This document shows positions 17,211 through 25,708 of a DNA stretch of 64,000 nt, piece after piece (the stretch's first letter is position 1; each line of letters starts with the position of its first letter). The DNA lies in contig JAEDDW010000001.1 in NCBI GenBank assembly GCA_016293645.1, positions 1 through 64,000 of the forward strand. Reading direction: 5' to 3'. This DNA is from Treponema sp. Lineage in GTDB: Bacteria; Spirochaetota; Spirochaetia; Treponematales; Treponemataceae. Below the pieces are notes generated by a model. It searched no databases, was not told where the DNA came from, and saw nothing but the letters and a program-made list of their open reading frames with translations. Position numbers and translations under genes: made by a program.

Positions 17211-18668
17211 CTATAAATGCCAGTTTTTCAAAACTCTATCCAGTTTGTTTGAAAAAGAAGTATCTTTTGAAACTTTTGAGATATTTCCCTTAAAATCCAA
17301 TACATCGTTTAATAATTCCTTTAATACAGGAACATTAGTTTTTGCAAACATAAAGTTTACCAGCTTTTTAGCCCTCTCTTCCTGTTTAGGAGAAGATAGT
17401 GAATTCTGAAAATCTATATCTTTTAGGAACTTTAGAAAAATTACAATTTCATCGTCTTTGAATAGTTGAATGTACTGCTTATAATAAGGTAATGCAGATT
17501 CACAAACTCCATCTCTATACCCCAAACCATTTCCGATGTAACAAATGCTTATGACTTTTACAAAATCTACCTTTACCGCTCTTGGAATCTGATTATTTGC
17601 AGGAAGAGAAGTCTGAATCGCAACTGCAGGTGTGTATTCGTTATAGAAATTATTTGTATCATAGTGAACAGATTTTAAATCCTGCAGTTTTTCCTGTAAC
17701 TCTGCTGCAAGGCTGTCTTCGTCTTTATATTGAATGCCATTTACAATTTCAAGAAAGCGCAATGTTTTTTCTTTTCTTTTTACATTACCTTGCTTTTGAT
17801 AAAGTCCATATTTTGCACCTATGACATATTTTTTTTCTTCTGAAGCGTTCTCAAATACACATGGAGCAATTGACACAATATTTTTTTCTATAATATCAGA
17901 AGCAGTCTCATCAGAATACATTCCATATAAAGTAAACAGTAAATCATCGATACGACACTGCTCAAGTTTTGTAATTTCATTACAAATGACTTTTACATCT
18001 TCCTTCGGAATTTCCAGTGTTCTTACATTTGTCAGCAGCGTCTTTATCTGAACAGATGAAGCATCTGGCTTTGCCTGTATTGCATAGCGGATACAATTTT
18101 CCAAGCATGATACAATCTCATAGCCATTTGTGTCGTTTTCTGATGGATGTGCAGCACTTGCATGATTCCTTAAATAATTAACATGATTAAGACGCTCAAA
18201 ATTAACATCATTTATAAGCCCGATTCTTCTACAGATTTCAAGCATATCGTGGTCATTTATAAGTGGCAAATCATCTTCTGTACTTAGATTCTTGTACCTT
18301 CCAGAAATTGAAGCTGCAACATTAAAGTAATAAAACAAATCAAATGAAGCTACCAGCTTTCTCAACGCCTTTACTGTTTCATCCCATAAATAATTCAAAG
18401 AAGCATCAAAAAGTCCAATCGTTGATGTTATTACAAATTTTGAAAGATATACAGCTTTTTCTTTATCATTATTTGACAGTAGGTTGATAATTCTTCTTAA
18501 TGCTTCTAGTATTTTTTCTCGCTCTTCTATTGGCTGAAGAATGTTATCAATCGGCAAATTTAAGTCAGAAATAAAGTCAGATAGCGGTTTACTAAAAGAA
18601 GCTATTGAACCTTGCAATGCTGAAAGAGCAGTATCTTTGTTATTTACAGTTATGATTTCGTTTCCCAT
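17211..18668 (-). CDS. HEPN-motif protein (485 aa), putative defence component
   Basis: I recognise no whole-protein family. Residues 85-180 are helical and carry YLRNHASAAHP, with Arg167 and His174 forming an R-X6-H motif typical of HEPN ribonucleases. The remaining 300 residues are helical and repeat-like, perhaps a sensor scaffold. The gene starts 8 bp after the phospholipase-D-like nuclease gene and is certainly cotranscribed with it. HEPN proteins are common effectors in abortive infection and toxin systems. Here that role is inferred from motif and neighbours. Confidence 0.55.
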   Translation of the reverse strand: MGNEIITVNNKDTALSALQGSIASFSKPLSDFISDLNLPIDNILQPIEEREKILEALRRIINLLSNNDKEKAVYLSKFVITSTIGLFDASLNYLWDETVKALRKLVASFDLFYYFNVAASISGRYKNLSTEDDLPLINDHDMLEICRRIGLINDVNFERLNHVNYLRNHASAAHPSENDTNGYEIVSCLENCIRYAIQAKPDASSVQIKTLLTNVRTLEIPKEDVKVICNEITKLEQCRIDDLLFTLYGMYSDETASDIIEKNIVSIAPCVFENASEEKKYVIGAKYGLYQKQGNVKRKEKTLRFLEIVNGIQYKDEDSLAAELQEKLQDLKSVHYDTNNFYNEYTPAVAIQTSLPANNQIPRAVKVDFVKVISICYIGNGLGYRDGVCESALPYYKQYIQLFKDDEIVIFLKFLKDIDFQNSLSSPKQEERAKKLVNFMFAKTNVPVLKELLNDVLDFKGNISKVSKDTSFSNKLDRVLKNWHL

Positions 18669-18676
18669 TTTTTAAT

Positions 18677-19588
18677 TTACCAACATCCTATCTCTTCGTA
18701 CTCATCTTCAATCATATTTGCAAGAAACTTGTTTTTCCAAATCACTTTATAAATAAAATGCATAAGCGGTTCATAACCTTCAATATAGGCAGAATAGTTA
18801 TCGCATATTCTATATGCCAGTGCATGGAAATGAACATTCCATTCGTTGTTGTGATTAAAGAACGAAAGCAATTCATAGTTTCGGCGATTTTCAACTAGAT
18901 TATTCAGAGCTACGTTCTCTTCTGTAGCAGTTCCATCTATATATTCTTCGTCAAAATAATCCGGCTGTTTTTCGTCTTTATTTAAGAAATTTGTAAGTCC
19001 TTGATAATACTCAACTTTAAGAAAACGATTATGTCCTGTGTCAAAACTGCAAACCTCAAAAACATCTACCCTGTCCAGACACTTTTCTTCATCTATATTC
19101 TGTATCACACCAAGTCGAAATGTCTTGTGCCCACAGTTTATACACTTACCATTATCTTTTGCATCTTCATACAATGAGTTCACATTCGTCAATTCATAGA
19201 ATTCATTCTGGAATTTAGCAACCGTAAGTCTATCATCATTAATTATAACATTCTCAAAATTAGCATTTGCATTTTTAGACCAATTATAAGAGCCTGAAAT
19301 AACAAACCTACCATCTATAATGCAGAACTTGTCGTGCATTTTGTTTTTGGAACTCGGCATTCTGATGGGAATATATATGATGCCTGCCTGCTTTTTTATA
19401 ATCTTTGCATTTATAAAGTCGTCATTGTACATTATGGTTATCTGAACATTTTTTTGTACAAGTTGGCTGAATTCTGCTTCAAATAATGAAGTATTTATCC
19501 ATGCAACAACAATACAAACGCTTGTCTGTGCTTTTGAAAGATACTTTTTTATGTAATAGTCTATGTTATTAAAATAACATTCTGTCAT
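18677..19588 (-). CDS. Phospholipase-D-like nuclease with zinc-ribbon-like motif
   Basis: This is a single-HKD PLD protein. MHDKFCIIDGRFVISGSYNWS contains H85, K87 and D92 followed by GSYN, with NFENVI downstream, as in bacterial PLD nucleases that work as dimers (Nuc, BfiI). A CINCGHKTF segment in the middle suggests a zinc ribbon. The start is ATG 19588; a TTG two codons earlier is possible. It sits between two HEPN-motif genes in one transcription unit, so a nuclease arm of a defence system is a reasonable inference. Confidence 0.7.
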   Translation of the reverse strand: MTECYFNNIDYYIKKYLSKAQTSVCIVVAWINTSLFEAEFSQLVQKNVQITIMYNDDFINAKIIKKQAGIIYIPIRMPSSKNKMHDKFCIIDGRFVISGSYNWSKNANANFENVIINDDRLTVAKFQNEFYELTNVNSLYEDAKDNGKCINCGHKTFRLGVIQNIDEEKCLDRVDVFEVCSFDTGHNRFLKVEYYQGLTNFLNKDEKQPDYFDEEYIDGTATEENVALNNLVENRRNYELLSFFNHNNEWNVHFHALAYRICDNYSAYIEGYEPLMHFIYKVIWKNKFLANMIEDEYEEIGCW

Positions 19589-19680
19589 AGTCAAGTTTCG
19601 TAATTAGATGAAAAACAAAGTTCTGTAAACAAAATCATATTGTAAATAAAAACGACATCTACAAATCTATAAAACAGCTG

Positions 19681-20517
19681 CTAATATTGTAAATTGCAAT
19701 CCTCGCATATCACATCATTTATGATGCGTAATAAACATTTTATGGTTGCTTCTTTTATACCAAGGTTTTTAATTTTTTCAGAAGACAGTCCCCATGGGTG
19801 TCCTATCTGATTTCTTAAATATGTAAAATAATCCTCTTGCCCTTTATTTTTCTTTCTTGAAGGCATAAAAGACACTTGATATTCTTTTTTCTTATTTTTT
19901 GAGAAAAAAGTTGTTACATCTTTTTGAGTCTTTCCTTTGGATACAATTGGTAAAAGGGAATTCAGCAATTCATATAAAGCCATATATTGAATCGCAAAAT
20001 TAGGACATTGCAAAATATCGTAAATTGTTTTATATAAGTCGTATTTTTGCGAATTTAATACAGAATTTGATTTATTCAGAATTTCAGTATAAAAACTTTT
20101 GCTATCAATCTTTATTTTAAAAGCTCCTTTATCAGAAACAGACAACGCATCACTATATATAGTATGCCTCTTTGTTGTTTTTATTTTTGAAAGTATACAA
20201 ACAGGCTGAAAAGTATGGATATTATCATAAGTAATCAGATTAAAACATATTCGCTCAAGTTCCAAAGCAATTTTATCCTGATAATCCCACGCATCGAGAC
20301 CTTTCTTTAACGAAAAAACAATTTTTGTGAGATTGCTGTCTATATAAAATGAATGAAGAAATTCATGGTTTTCATACAAAAATGGCTTATTTTCAGTTAT
20401 CTCAAAAGAGCCAGTTACATTTTCTCCAATTTCTGCATTTACATTATACCTCTGCATGGAATACTCAATGTAGCTGTCACCGTCTTCATTAAGACTTTCA
20501 ATATGTTCTATAATCAT
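19681..20517 (-). CDS. HEPN-motif protein (278 aa), first gene of a three-gene island
   Basis: The N-terminal half is beta-rich and unrecognised. The C-terminal half is helical and contains YLRNQIGHPWG, where Arg235 and His240 form an R-X4-H motif, as in Apea-like HEPN domains. I chose ATG 20517 (or 20520, one codon upstream) because AGGAG is 3-6 bases away; upstream alternatives precede this site. It leads a unit with the PLD nuclease (89 bp downstream) and the second HEPN protein. The island interrupts the polysaccharide operon between GT92 and the acetyltransferase. Confidence 0.55.
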   Translation of the reverse strand: MIIEHIESLNEDGDSYIEYSMQRYNVNAEIGENVTGSFEITENKPFLYENHEFLHSFYIDSNLTKIVFSLKKGLDAWDYQDKIALELERICFNLITYDNIHTFQPVCILSKIKTTKRHTIYSDALSVSDKGAFKIKIDSKSFYTEILNKSNSVLNSQKYDLYKTIYDILQCPNFAIQYMALYELLNSLLPIVSKGKTQKDVTTFFSKNKKKEYQVSFMPSRKKNKGQEDYFTYLRNQIGHPWGLSSEKIKNLGIKEATIKCLLRIINDVICEDCNLQY

Positions 20518-20654
20518 CATTTTCTCCTTTCGTATTATCACAACCAAACGAACCTTTGAAGTTCCTCATGGTCGAATCCATTCTGGATTATAAGTTTTAA
20601 AAATGAATTAACAAAACAGTATCTATAGACATCATAATTGGAAATTTCGCATTC

Positions 20655-21629
20655 TTATTTCTGCATTGCAAGTTTTAGGATTATCAGATATTTAAATATC
20701 CTATAATCCACATTCTGATTTTTCATTTCATGCTCGTAAAAATACGCTTCATCGTGCGGATTTATCTTAAAATATACATCACCTTTTGCCTTTTTCTGCA
20801 GGTATTCCTCGTATGTCTTTGTAAAGTAATGATTCACTTGCAACGGGAAATATGCTGCATCCGCCCAGCGTGGAATTGGATTTTTTCCAAATGTACACAT
20901 CTTGTCAAAGACATTGACAGGAGGAATTGCCGTACGCCCCTTTTTACCCCAGGAGTAATGGTGCAAAGCTCCATTGTGCTTGTCATTTTTGTCAAAGTCA
21001 AAAGCCGTATTGAAAAATACCTTTCCAATATCAGTGTATTTATTCCAGCACACAGTCAAATCTTTTGTTACAAGTCCACTTGTATCACGGTTCAACATGC
21101 CGCTTGTACCGAACATTTTCCAGTAAGCAATCACAACCGGTCGTTTTTTCTGAAACGGCTTTAAAAAGTCATAGATATTGTCAGTTGTATTCGGTACAAT
21201 GAATTCATCAATATCCACAAAAGTAAGCCATTCTGTCTCGCCCTTGAACCGCTCTATTCCATCATGATAACACTGCATCTGAGCCTGATTCTGCGGCCAC
21301 TGGATAAGTGTAACAGTATCATCCTCAATATAAGGAGCAAGAACAGACTGGTAGTCATCCTCTGAATTGTTGTTATAGAGATAAAAATGCTCAACACCAA
21401 CAATTTTGTGATACTCTATCCATTCACGAAGATACAAAGCTTCGTTCTTGAAGATTGCACAAATTGAAACCTTGTATTTTTTTGGCTCAGGCTTTACCCT
21501 GCAAACCGCTAAACGGCAATGATAAACAGCATTAAACGGAATTACAAGAACATTCTTTACAAAGCGTTTAAAGCCATGCCGCTGCGGGCGGTCAAAGATG
21601 AAGTATTTGTTTTCAGTTAGTATTTTCAT
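20655..21629 (-). CDS. GT92 (DUF23)-family glycosyltransferase
   Basis: This GT-A type enzyme has VSICAIFKNEALYLREWIEYH, VEHFYLYNNNSEDD and TFVDIDEFIVPN. The NNS and DxDEF-like motifs are characteristic of family GT92, which includes galactosyltransferases. It overlaps the end of the flippase gene by 17 bp, so the two are coupled. Its stop lies 138 bp before the HEPN island, marking the likely break where that island entered the operon. Sugar specificity is unknown. Confidence 0.85.
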   Translation of the reverse strand: MKILTENKYFIFDRPQRHGFKRFVKNVLVIPFNAVYHCRLAVCRVKPEPKKYKVSICAIFKNEALYLREWIEYHKIVGVEHFYLYNNNSEDDYQSVLAPYIEDDTVTLIQWPQNQAQMQCYHDGIERFKGETEWLTFVDIDEFIVPNTTDNIYDFLKPFQKKRPVVIAYWKMFGTSGMLNRDTSGLVTKDLTVCWNKYTDIGKVFFNTAFDFDKNDKHNGALHHYSWGKKGRTAIPPVNVFDKMCTFGKNPIPRWADAAYFPLQVNHYFTKTYEEYLQKKAKGDVYFKINPHDEAYFYEHEMKNQNVDYRIFKYLIILKLAMQK

Positions 21630-23067
21630 CAGTTTTACTTCTCTTCAATATTGATAATAGATACTTCATACTTTCATTTTTTAACAGAACAGAAAGCAGA
21701 ATATATAATCCTACGCCAGCAATAATTTGCAATGTAAAGATAGCGTAAATATTAATAGATAAATAATTTAGTAAATAAACAGAACTTCCCATCAATAGGG
21801 CTGACATAAAAGATTTAAGAACTTCTTTTATCTTAGACCATAACGAGTAGCCTATATATTTATTAACGCAATAACTATTTATAAGTACTGCTATTACGGA
21901 GGAAATAGGAACCGTTGCTGCAAGAATATATAAATTAAATTTTAAGGCCAATAACGTAATTATTAAATAAAGTGGCTTCTTAATGAATTCAATTTTCAAT
22001 ACTGTTTCACTTTTTCCAATAGCCTTTAACAATTGAATATCTATTGTATCCAATACCCCAATAATACCATTTACACACATTATCATAAGGAATGGAACAC
22101 AAAAAAGCCATTTGTCTGTTAGCAGAATTTTTACTAAATTGGAAGATACAGAAATTAATCCAAAGTAGAATGGCAGCAATACAAAAGCAGACACTTTAAT
22201 TGCCCGACTTCCCATTTTCTTTACATTTTCATAATCATCAGAAACGATTGAAAATGCAGGAAAAAGAACTGATGTAAGACTAACATTAATATTTGTACTT
22301 ATCAGATCTGGAAACTGCTTTCCCCTTGTATAATAAGCTAAATCTGAAGGTGTATACTTTTTGCCAATCAAAAAAGCATTTAGCTGATTGTATATTGTAC
22401 CAAGTAAGTCAGCCCCCAAGATTTTTGATCCATATGATAAAAGTGGAAGTGCATTCTTTTTTGAAAACACCAGTTTTGGTTTCCATTCGATTGTGAATGT
22501 TAAAACGACAGAATCAATTATGTTGTTCGTAAAATACTGCGCAACAAGTGCCCAAACACCAAATCCTTTAATCGCCATTATGATTCCCACTACCGCAGAA
22601 ACTACTGTACCTGTTAATGTGGAAAAAAAGAATTTTCTAAAATCAAGAGTTTTTGTTACATGAGCATTTTGAATGGATTTATATGCTGATAACGGTAAAA
22701 TAAAACCGTAAACACGTAATACATCACAAAGCAATGGTGAATTATAGAATTTTGCAATATACGGTGCACAAAAAAATAATAAGACATAAAGAACGATTGA
22801 AATAGCAAGGCTTATAAAAAAAATTGTAGAAAAATCTTTTTCATCAACATCCTGTTTTTGAACTAATGCAGCACTAAAACCATTTGCTACAAAAACATTT
22901 GCAATGTTAATAAACACCATGCCCATTGCAACAAGCCCATAATCATCTGGAGAAAGGATTCGTGCCAATACTATTGACACTATGAATGATATGAGTTGAG
23001 CTAATATTCGTTCTGAAAATTTCCAGAAAAAACCTGAAAAAACTTTATTGCTTATTTGATTAGCCAT
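21613..23067 (-). CDS. Wzx-type lipopolysaccharide/polysaccharide flippase
   Basis: This MOP-superfamily protein of 484 residues has about 14 membrane spans. It begins MANQISNKVFSGFFWKFSERI and continues VSIVLARILSPDDYGLVAMG, FYNSPLL and TLDFRKFFF, the pattern of the WzxC/TuaB branch. It would flip undecaprenyl-linked repeat units to the periplasm for the EpsG-like polymerase. It starts 2 bp after licD and overlaps GT92, so it is firmly in the operon. Specificity for the lipid-linked substrate is not predictable. Confidence 0.9.
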   Translation of the reverse strand: MANQISNKVFSGFFWKFSERILAQLISFIVSIVLARILSPDDYGLVAMGMVFINIANVFVANGFSAALVQKQDVDEKDFSTIFFISLAISIVLYVLLFFCAPYIAKFYNSPLLCDVLRVYGFILPLSAYKSIQNAHVTKTLDFRKFFFSTLTGTVVSAVVGIIMAIKGFGVWALVAQYFTNNIIDSVVLTFTIEWKPKLVFSKKNALPLLSYGSKILGADLLGTIYNQLNAFLIGKKYTPSDLAYYTRGKQFPDLISTNINVSLTSVLFPAFSIVSDDYENVKKMGSRAIKVSAFVLLPFYFGLISVSSNLVKILLTDKWLFCVPFLMIMCVNGIIGVLDTIDIQLLKAIGKSETVLKIEFIKKPLYLIITLLALKFNLYILAATVPISSVIAVLINSYCVNKYIGYSLWSKIKEVLKSFMSALLMGSSVYLLNYLSINIYAIFTLQIIAGVGLYILLSVLLKNESMKYLLSILKRSKTDENTN

Positions 23068-23069
23068 AA

Positions 23070-23744
23070 TTAAAAAAACTCAGCCTTTCCTAAAACTCCA
23101 GGAAGTAAACTATCTTTTTGCGGGCCCTTTTTCCAATCAAAATTCTTATCTGGGACTCTCCAATTTTTACCATATGTTTCTTCCAAATATTGTTCTGGAT
23201 TACTTGGTACATATGCTTCAATTCCCATAAAATCTATTTTTTTGAATTCGGCTCTTGTAAAAGGAAGTTTTCTTACTAACCATTTATCTTGTGGTAAGTC
23301 TGTGTCAGGCTCTCTATGAAATACATGAGTCCAAATTTGTTTTTCATCGCAAAAATGATAAAACAAGTCTATAGAAACACCATTTTTTTCAAAAGACTGT
23401 TCGAATGCTTGATATCCATTCATTCCTGTAAACTGATGTATTAACTTAAACCCTTTAATCTTTAACTCATCCTCAAATTCTTTGGTATAATCTTCAAACC
23501 ATAGCCCTACATCAAAGTCATAATCATGCTTCATAATACCGTTTTCTCTAATATAACCTAACAAAGTACCATAACATAACCATACTTTTATACCATGATT
23601 ACAGCATATCTGTATAAACTCCGAAAAAACGGTCTTTCCATTAGTATTCAAATTATGCTTCATATGTTTCAAATTTCTATATGCCATAAATTTGCTATAA
23701 ATAACTCGTAGTGGTTTTATTTTTTTCAAAATATCTTTTAGCAT
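23070..23744 (-). CDS. LicD-family phosphotransferase
   Basis: The protein contains GIKVWLCYGTLLGYIRENG and KHDYDFDVGLW, the G-T-L-L-G and D-x-D-x-D signatures of LicD. LicD enzymes move a phospho-alcohol such as phosphocholine from a CDP-donor to a glycan. A FSEFIQICCNHG helix precedes the core and SIDLFYHF follows. It is the last step of a tight four-gene unit: nucleotidyltransferase fusion, cyclodeaminase-like enzyme, opine dehydrogenase-like enzyme, LicD. I infer that it transfers whatever activated amino compound that unit produces. Confidence 0.82.
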   Translation of the reverse strand: MLKDILKKIKPLRVIYSKFMAYRNLKHMKHNLNTNGKTVFSEFIQICCNHGIKVWLCYGTLLGYIRENGIMKHDYDFDVGLWFEDYTKEFEDELKIKGFKLIHQFTGMNGYQAFEQSFEKNGVSIDLFYHFCDEKQIWTHVFHREPDTDLPQDKWLVRKLPFTRAEFKKIDFMGIEAYVPSNPEQYLEETYGKNWRVPDKNFDWKKGPQKDSLLPGVLGKAEFF

Positions 23745-24776
23745 TTATCTATCCTCCGAACAAAAGTTTTTTGTATACCAATCCATAACTATATCCATCA
23801 TTGGAGTCGGTGTCTCATATTTTTTTCCATACTGCTGTAAAATTGCCAATCCAAAATCAAAATCTTCTTTAAAATACCTTGAATCTGAATCTATATAATA
23901 TTGTTCACCTTTTTTTATAAGTGGTGAGTTAATATTTTGAAAACTCTTTATATGACTAATTTTTTCGGTCATTGCTTGTACTGTTGGAGATTCATAATGA
24001 ACAGAAAGAGGTATAACTTTTGATAAATCTATCTTTTCTACAGATTCAATTTTTCTGCAAAGATTCTGTAATTCTGAATCCATCTTAAGCATTACCTCAG
24101 ATGATTCATCATTCCATTCTGCATAAAACTTTATCATTCTTGAAAATGGAGTAGAAAGTGCAGAGTCTTTAAACATTACATATAGTCTTGAAGTATGTAA
24201 AACAGGATTACTTGGAGTCAATGCAACTGTTAAATAATTCGGAAGCAGTTCTACTTCAAAACCAAATAGAGATTCATATAAATCGCAAAGTTCTTGTGAA
24301 TGATTTGTGTTCAGACATCCTACTCTTATTTTCGTTTTTTTAGAAGCTGAAACTACTGTTGGTTCAGAAAGTCTACATATATAAGGACTTCTATCAAAAC
24401 CTGTTATAGCGCATCCTTTTTGCATCAATTTCTGACAATATCTTTCTTTACCTCCATAACCAGGAGTAAAAAGAATAATTTTGGGATTATAATTTGAAAC
24501 TTTTTCTATAACAGCTTCAACGTAAAAAGATGGTACTGTTATGACAACTAAATCAGCATCCTCAAGAGCTTTCTTATAGTCATCAGTAATAGCTATTTTT
24601 TTTCCGATTCTTTTTTCATTTGTATCTGTATCAACAATTTTAAAAGAACTAGAAAGAGTATTTGCTTTAGAAGACAGAACAGAAATATTACATTCGCAAT
24701 TAAGAGAAAAATCCACTGCACATGCTATCCCAACATTACCAGCACCGATAATGCAGATATTTCTTATCTCATCCAT
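23745..24776 (-). CDS. Octopine/opine dehydrogenase-like oxidoreductase
   Basis: An N-terminal Rossmann fold (ICIIGAGNVGIACAVDFS) is followed by LFTPGYGGKERYCQ and a C-terminal octopine-dehydrogenase domain with ALTPSNPVLHTSRLY and DSRYFKEDFDFGLAIL. Family enzymes reductively join an amino acid to a 2-keto acid through NAD(P)H. The conserved His in PVLHTSR is present. It overlaps the cyclodeaminase-like gene by 13 bp and abuts licD. In such a context it may make an opine-type (N-carboxyalkyl amino) substituent for the glycan; alanopine-type groups are known on some O-antigens. Confidence 0.75.
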   Translation of the reverse strand: MDEIRNICIIGAGNVGIACAVDFSLNCECNISVLSSKANTLSSSFKIVDTDTNEKRIGKKIAITDDYKKALEDADLVVITVPSFYVEAVIEKVSNYNPKIILFTPGYGGKERYCQKLMQKGCAITGFDRSPYICRLSEPTVVSASKKTKIRVGCLNTNHSQELCDLYESLFGFEVELLPNYLTVALTPSNPVLHTSRLYVMFKDSALSTPFSRMIKFYAEWNDESSEVMLKMDSELQNLCRKIESVEKIDLSKVIPLSVHYESPTVQAMTEKISHIKSFQNINSPLIKKGEQYYIDSDSRYFKEDFDFGLAILQQYGKKYETPTPMMDIVMDWYTKNFCSEDR

Positions 24777-25708
24777 ACATCACACCCAGAACTTTTTTTG
24801 CTGTAAACATTCTCTCTCTTTTTCCTGTAATCGTGAAAGTATTTTTGAGGCGAAAAAAACGTCTTGTACCGATATTCCAATGTTGTACGCAAGTATACGT
24901 TCTGCCCCCCCCGTTCGAATGTATAGTCATTTAGCACATCGGTCATTTCAGTAACATTTTTATACTGGTTAAAATATTTAAATCCAGAAATATGAGGAAT
25001 ATCATCACAGAAGATTCTATCAAAAGCAAGGTCACAATTTTGAAATCCTCTTGTCATAACAGGTACAACTAAAACACCTGGTTTAAAGTCCTGTTCATCT
25101 GCCCACAAATCATCTTTTGCTGTTACACAGGAAACTATAACTTCTGAATCTCTAATCAGTTCTTTTGCATCTGAATATACTTCAAAATGAATATTCTTAT
25201 ATTCCTTAAAACGCTCAATAAACTGATTATGCTGGTCTTTATATGCTAGAATTCTGAAGTTTAATTCAGAATGATTATAGATTGAATCCAAGCAAAGAAC
25301 AAAAGCGCGTCCTATGTTTCCAAGTCCCATTATAGAAATACTTTTTGTATCTGCTTTTTTTAGCTTATCAACAGTTATAGCTGCAATTGCTGCTGTTCTC
25401 CAGGCAGTAATCCAGGTTCCATCCATAAAGGTTAATAATTCGCCGGAAACAGAATCATAAAGCAAAATATCGCCTTGCAATGCTGGAGTTCTATTAGGAA
25501 TTCTAGACACTACTTTTACTCCAAAAAGATTCATTTCAGGAATATAAGATGGCATTGTATTAAAGTAACAGTTGTCTCCATAAGTGATACTTATTTTATG
25601 TGGTAGAACATACTTATTTTTATTCTTTATAACAGTCCTTGCCCATTCCACGCAATCAGCAGGAGTAATACCAAGATTTTGTATTTGTTCAAAACTAACT
25701 TCTTTCAT
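24764..25708 (-). CDS. Ornithine cyclodeaminase/mu-crystallin-family enzyme
   Basis: The sequence has GVKVVSRIPNR, DSVSGELLTFMDGTWITAWRTAAI and SIMGLGNIGRAF, the OCD/mu-crystallin substrate loop and Rossmann glycine motif. Members include ornithine cyclodeaminase, SbnB and imine reductases. ATG 25708 has AGGAGG eight bases upstream, encoded inside the end of the preceding fusion gene. A run of eight G (coding strand) encodes the ERGGQ segment near the C-terminus, so slippage could switch off the last 50 residues and its coupling to the dehydrogenase gene. The product is unknown. Confidence 0.78.
   Translation of the reverse strand: MKEVSFEQIQNLGITPADCVEWARTVIKNKNKYVLPHKISITYGDNCYFNTMPSYIPEMNLFGVKVVSRIPNRTPALQGDILLYDSVSGELLTFMDGTWITAWRTAAIAAITVDKLKKADTKSISIMGLGNIGRAFVLCLDSIYNHSELNFRILAYKDQHNQFIERFKEYKNIHFEVYSDAKELIRDSEVIVSCVTAKDDLWADEQDFKPGVLVVPVMTRGFQNCDLAFDRIFCDDIPHISGFKYFNQYKNVTEMTDVLNDYTFERGGQNVYLRTTLEYRYKTFFSPQKYFHDYRKKRENVYSKKSSGCDVWMR
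24905..24912. repeat. Poly-C8 (coding G8) tract in the cyclodeaminase-like gene
   Basis: Eight C on the plus strand encode R-G-G within FERGGQNVYL. The gene is in frame at this length. A gain or loss of one base would change the C-terminus and the overlap with the downstream dehydrogenase start. Confidence 0.7.

Noticed and set aside
20518..20547. Longer start (TTG 20547) for the first HEPN-island gene
   Set aside because: The strong AGGAG site lies downstream of it and fits ATG 20517/20520.
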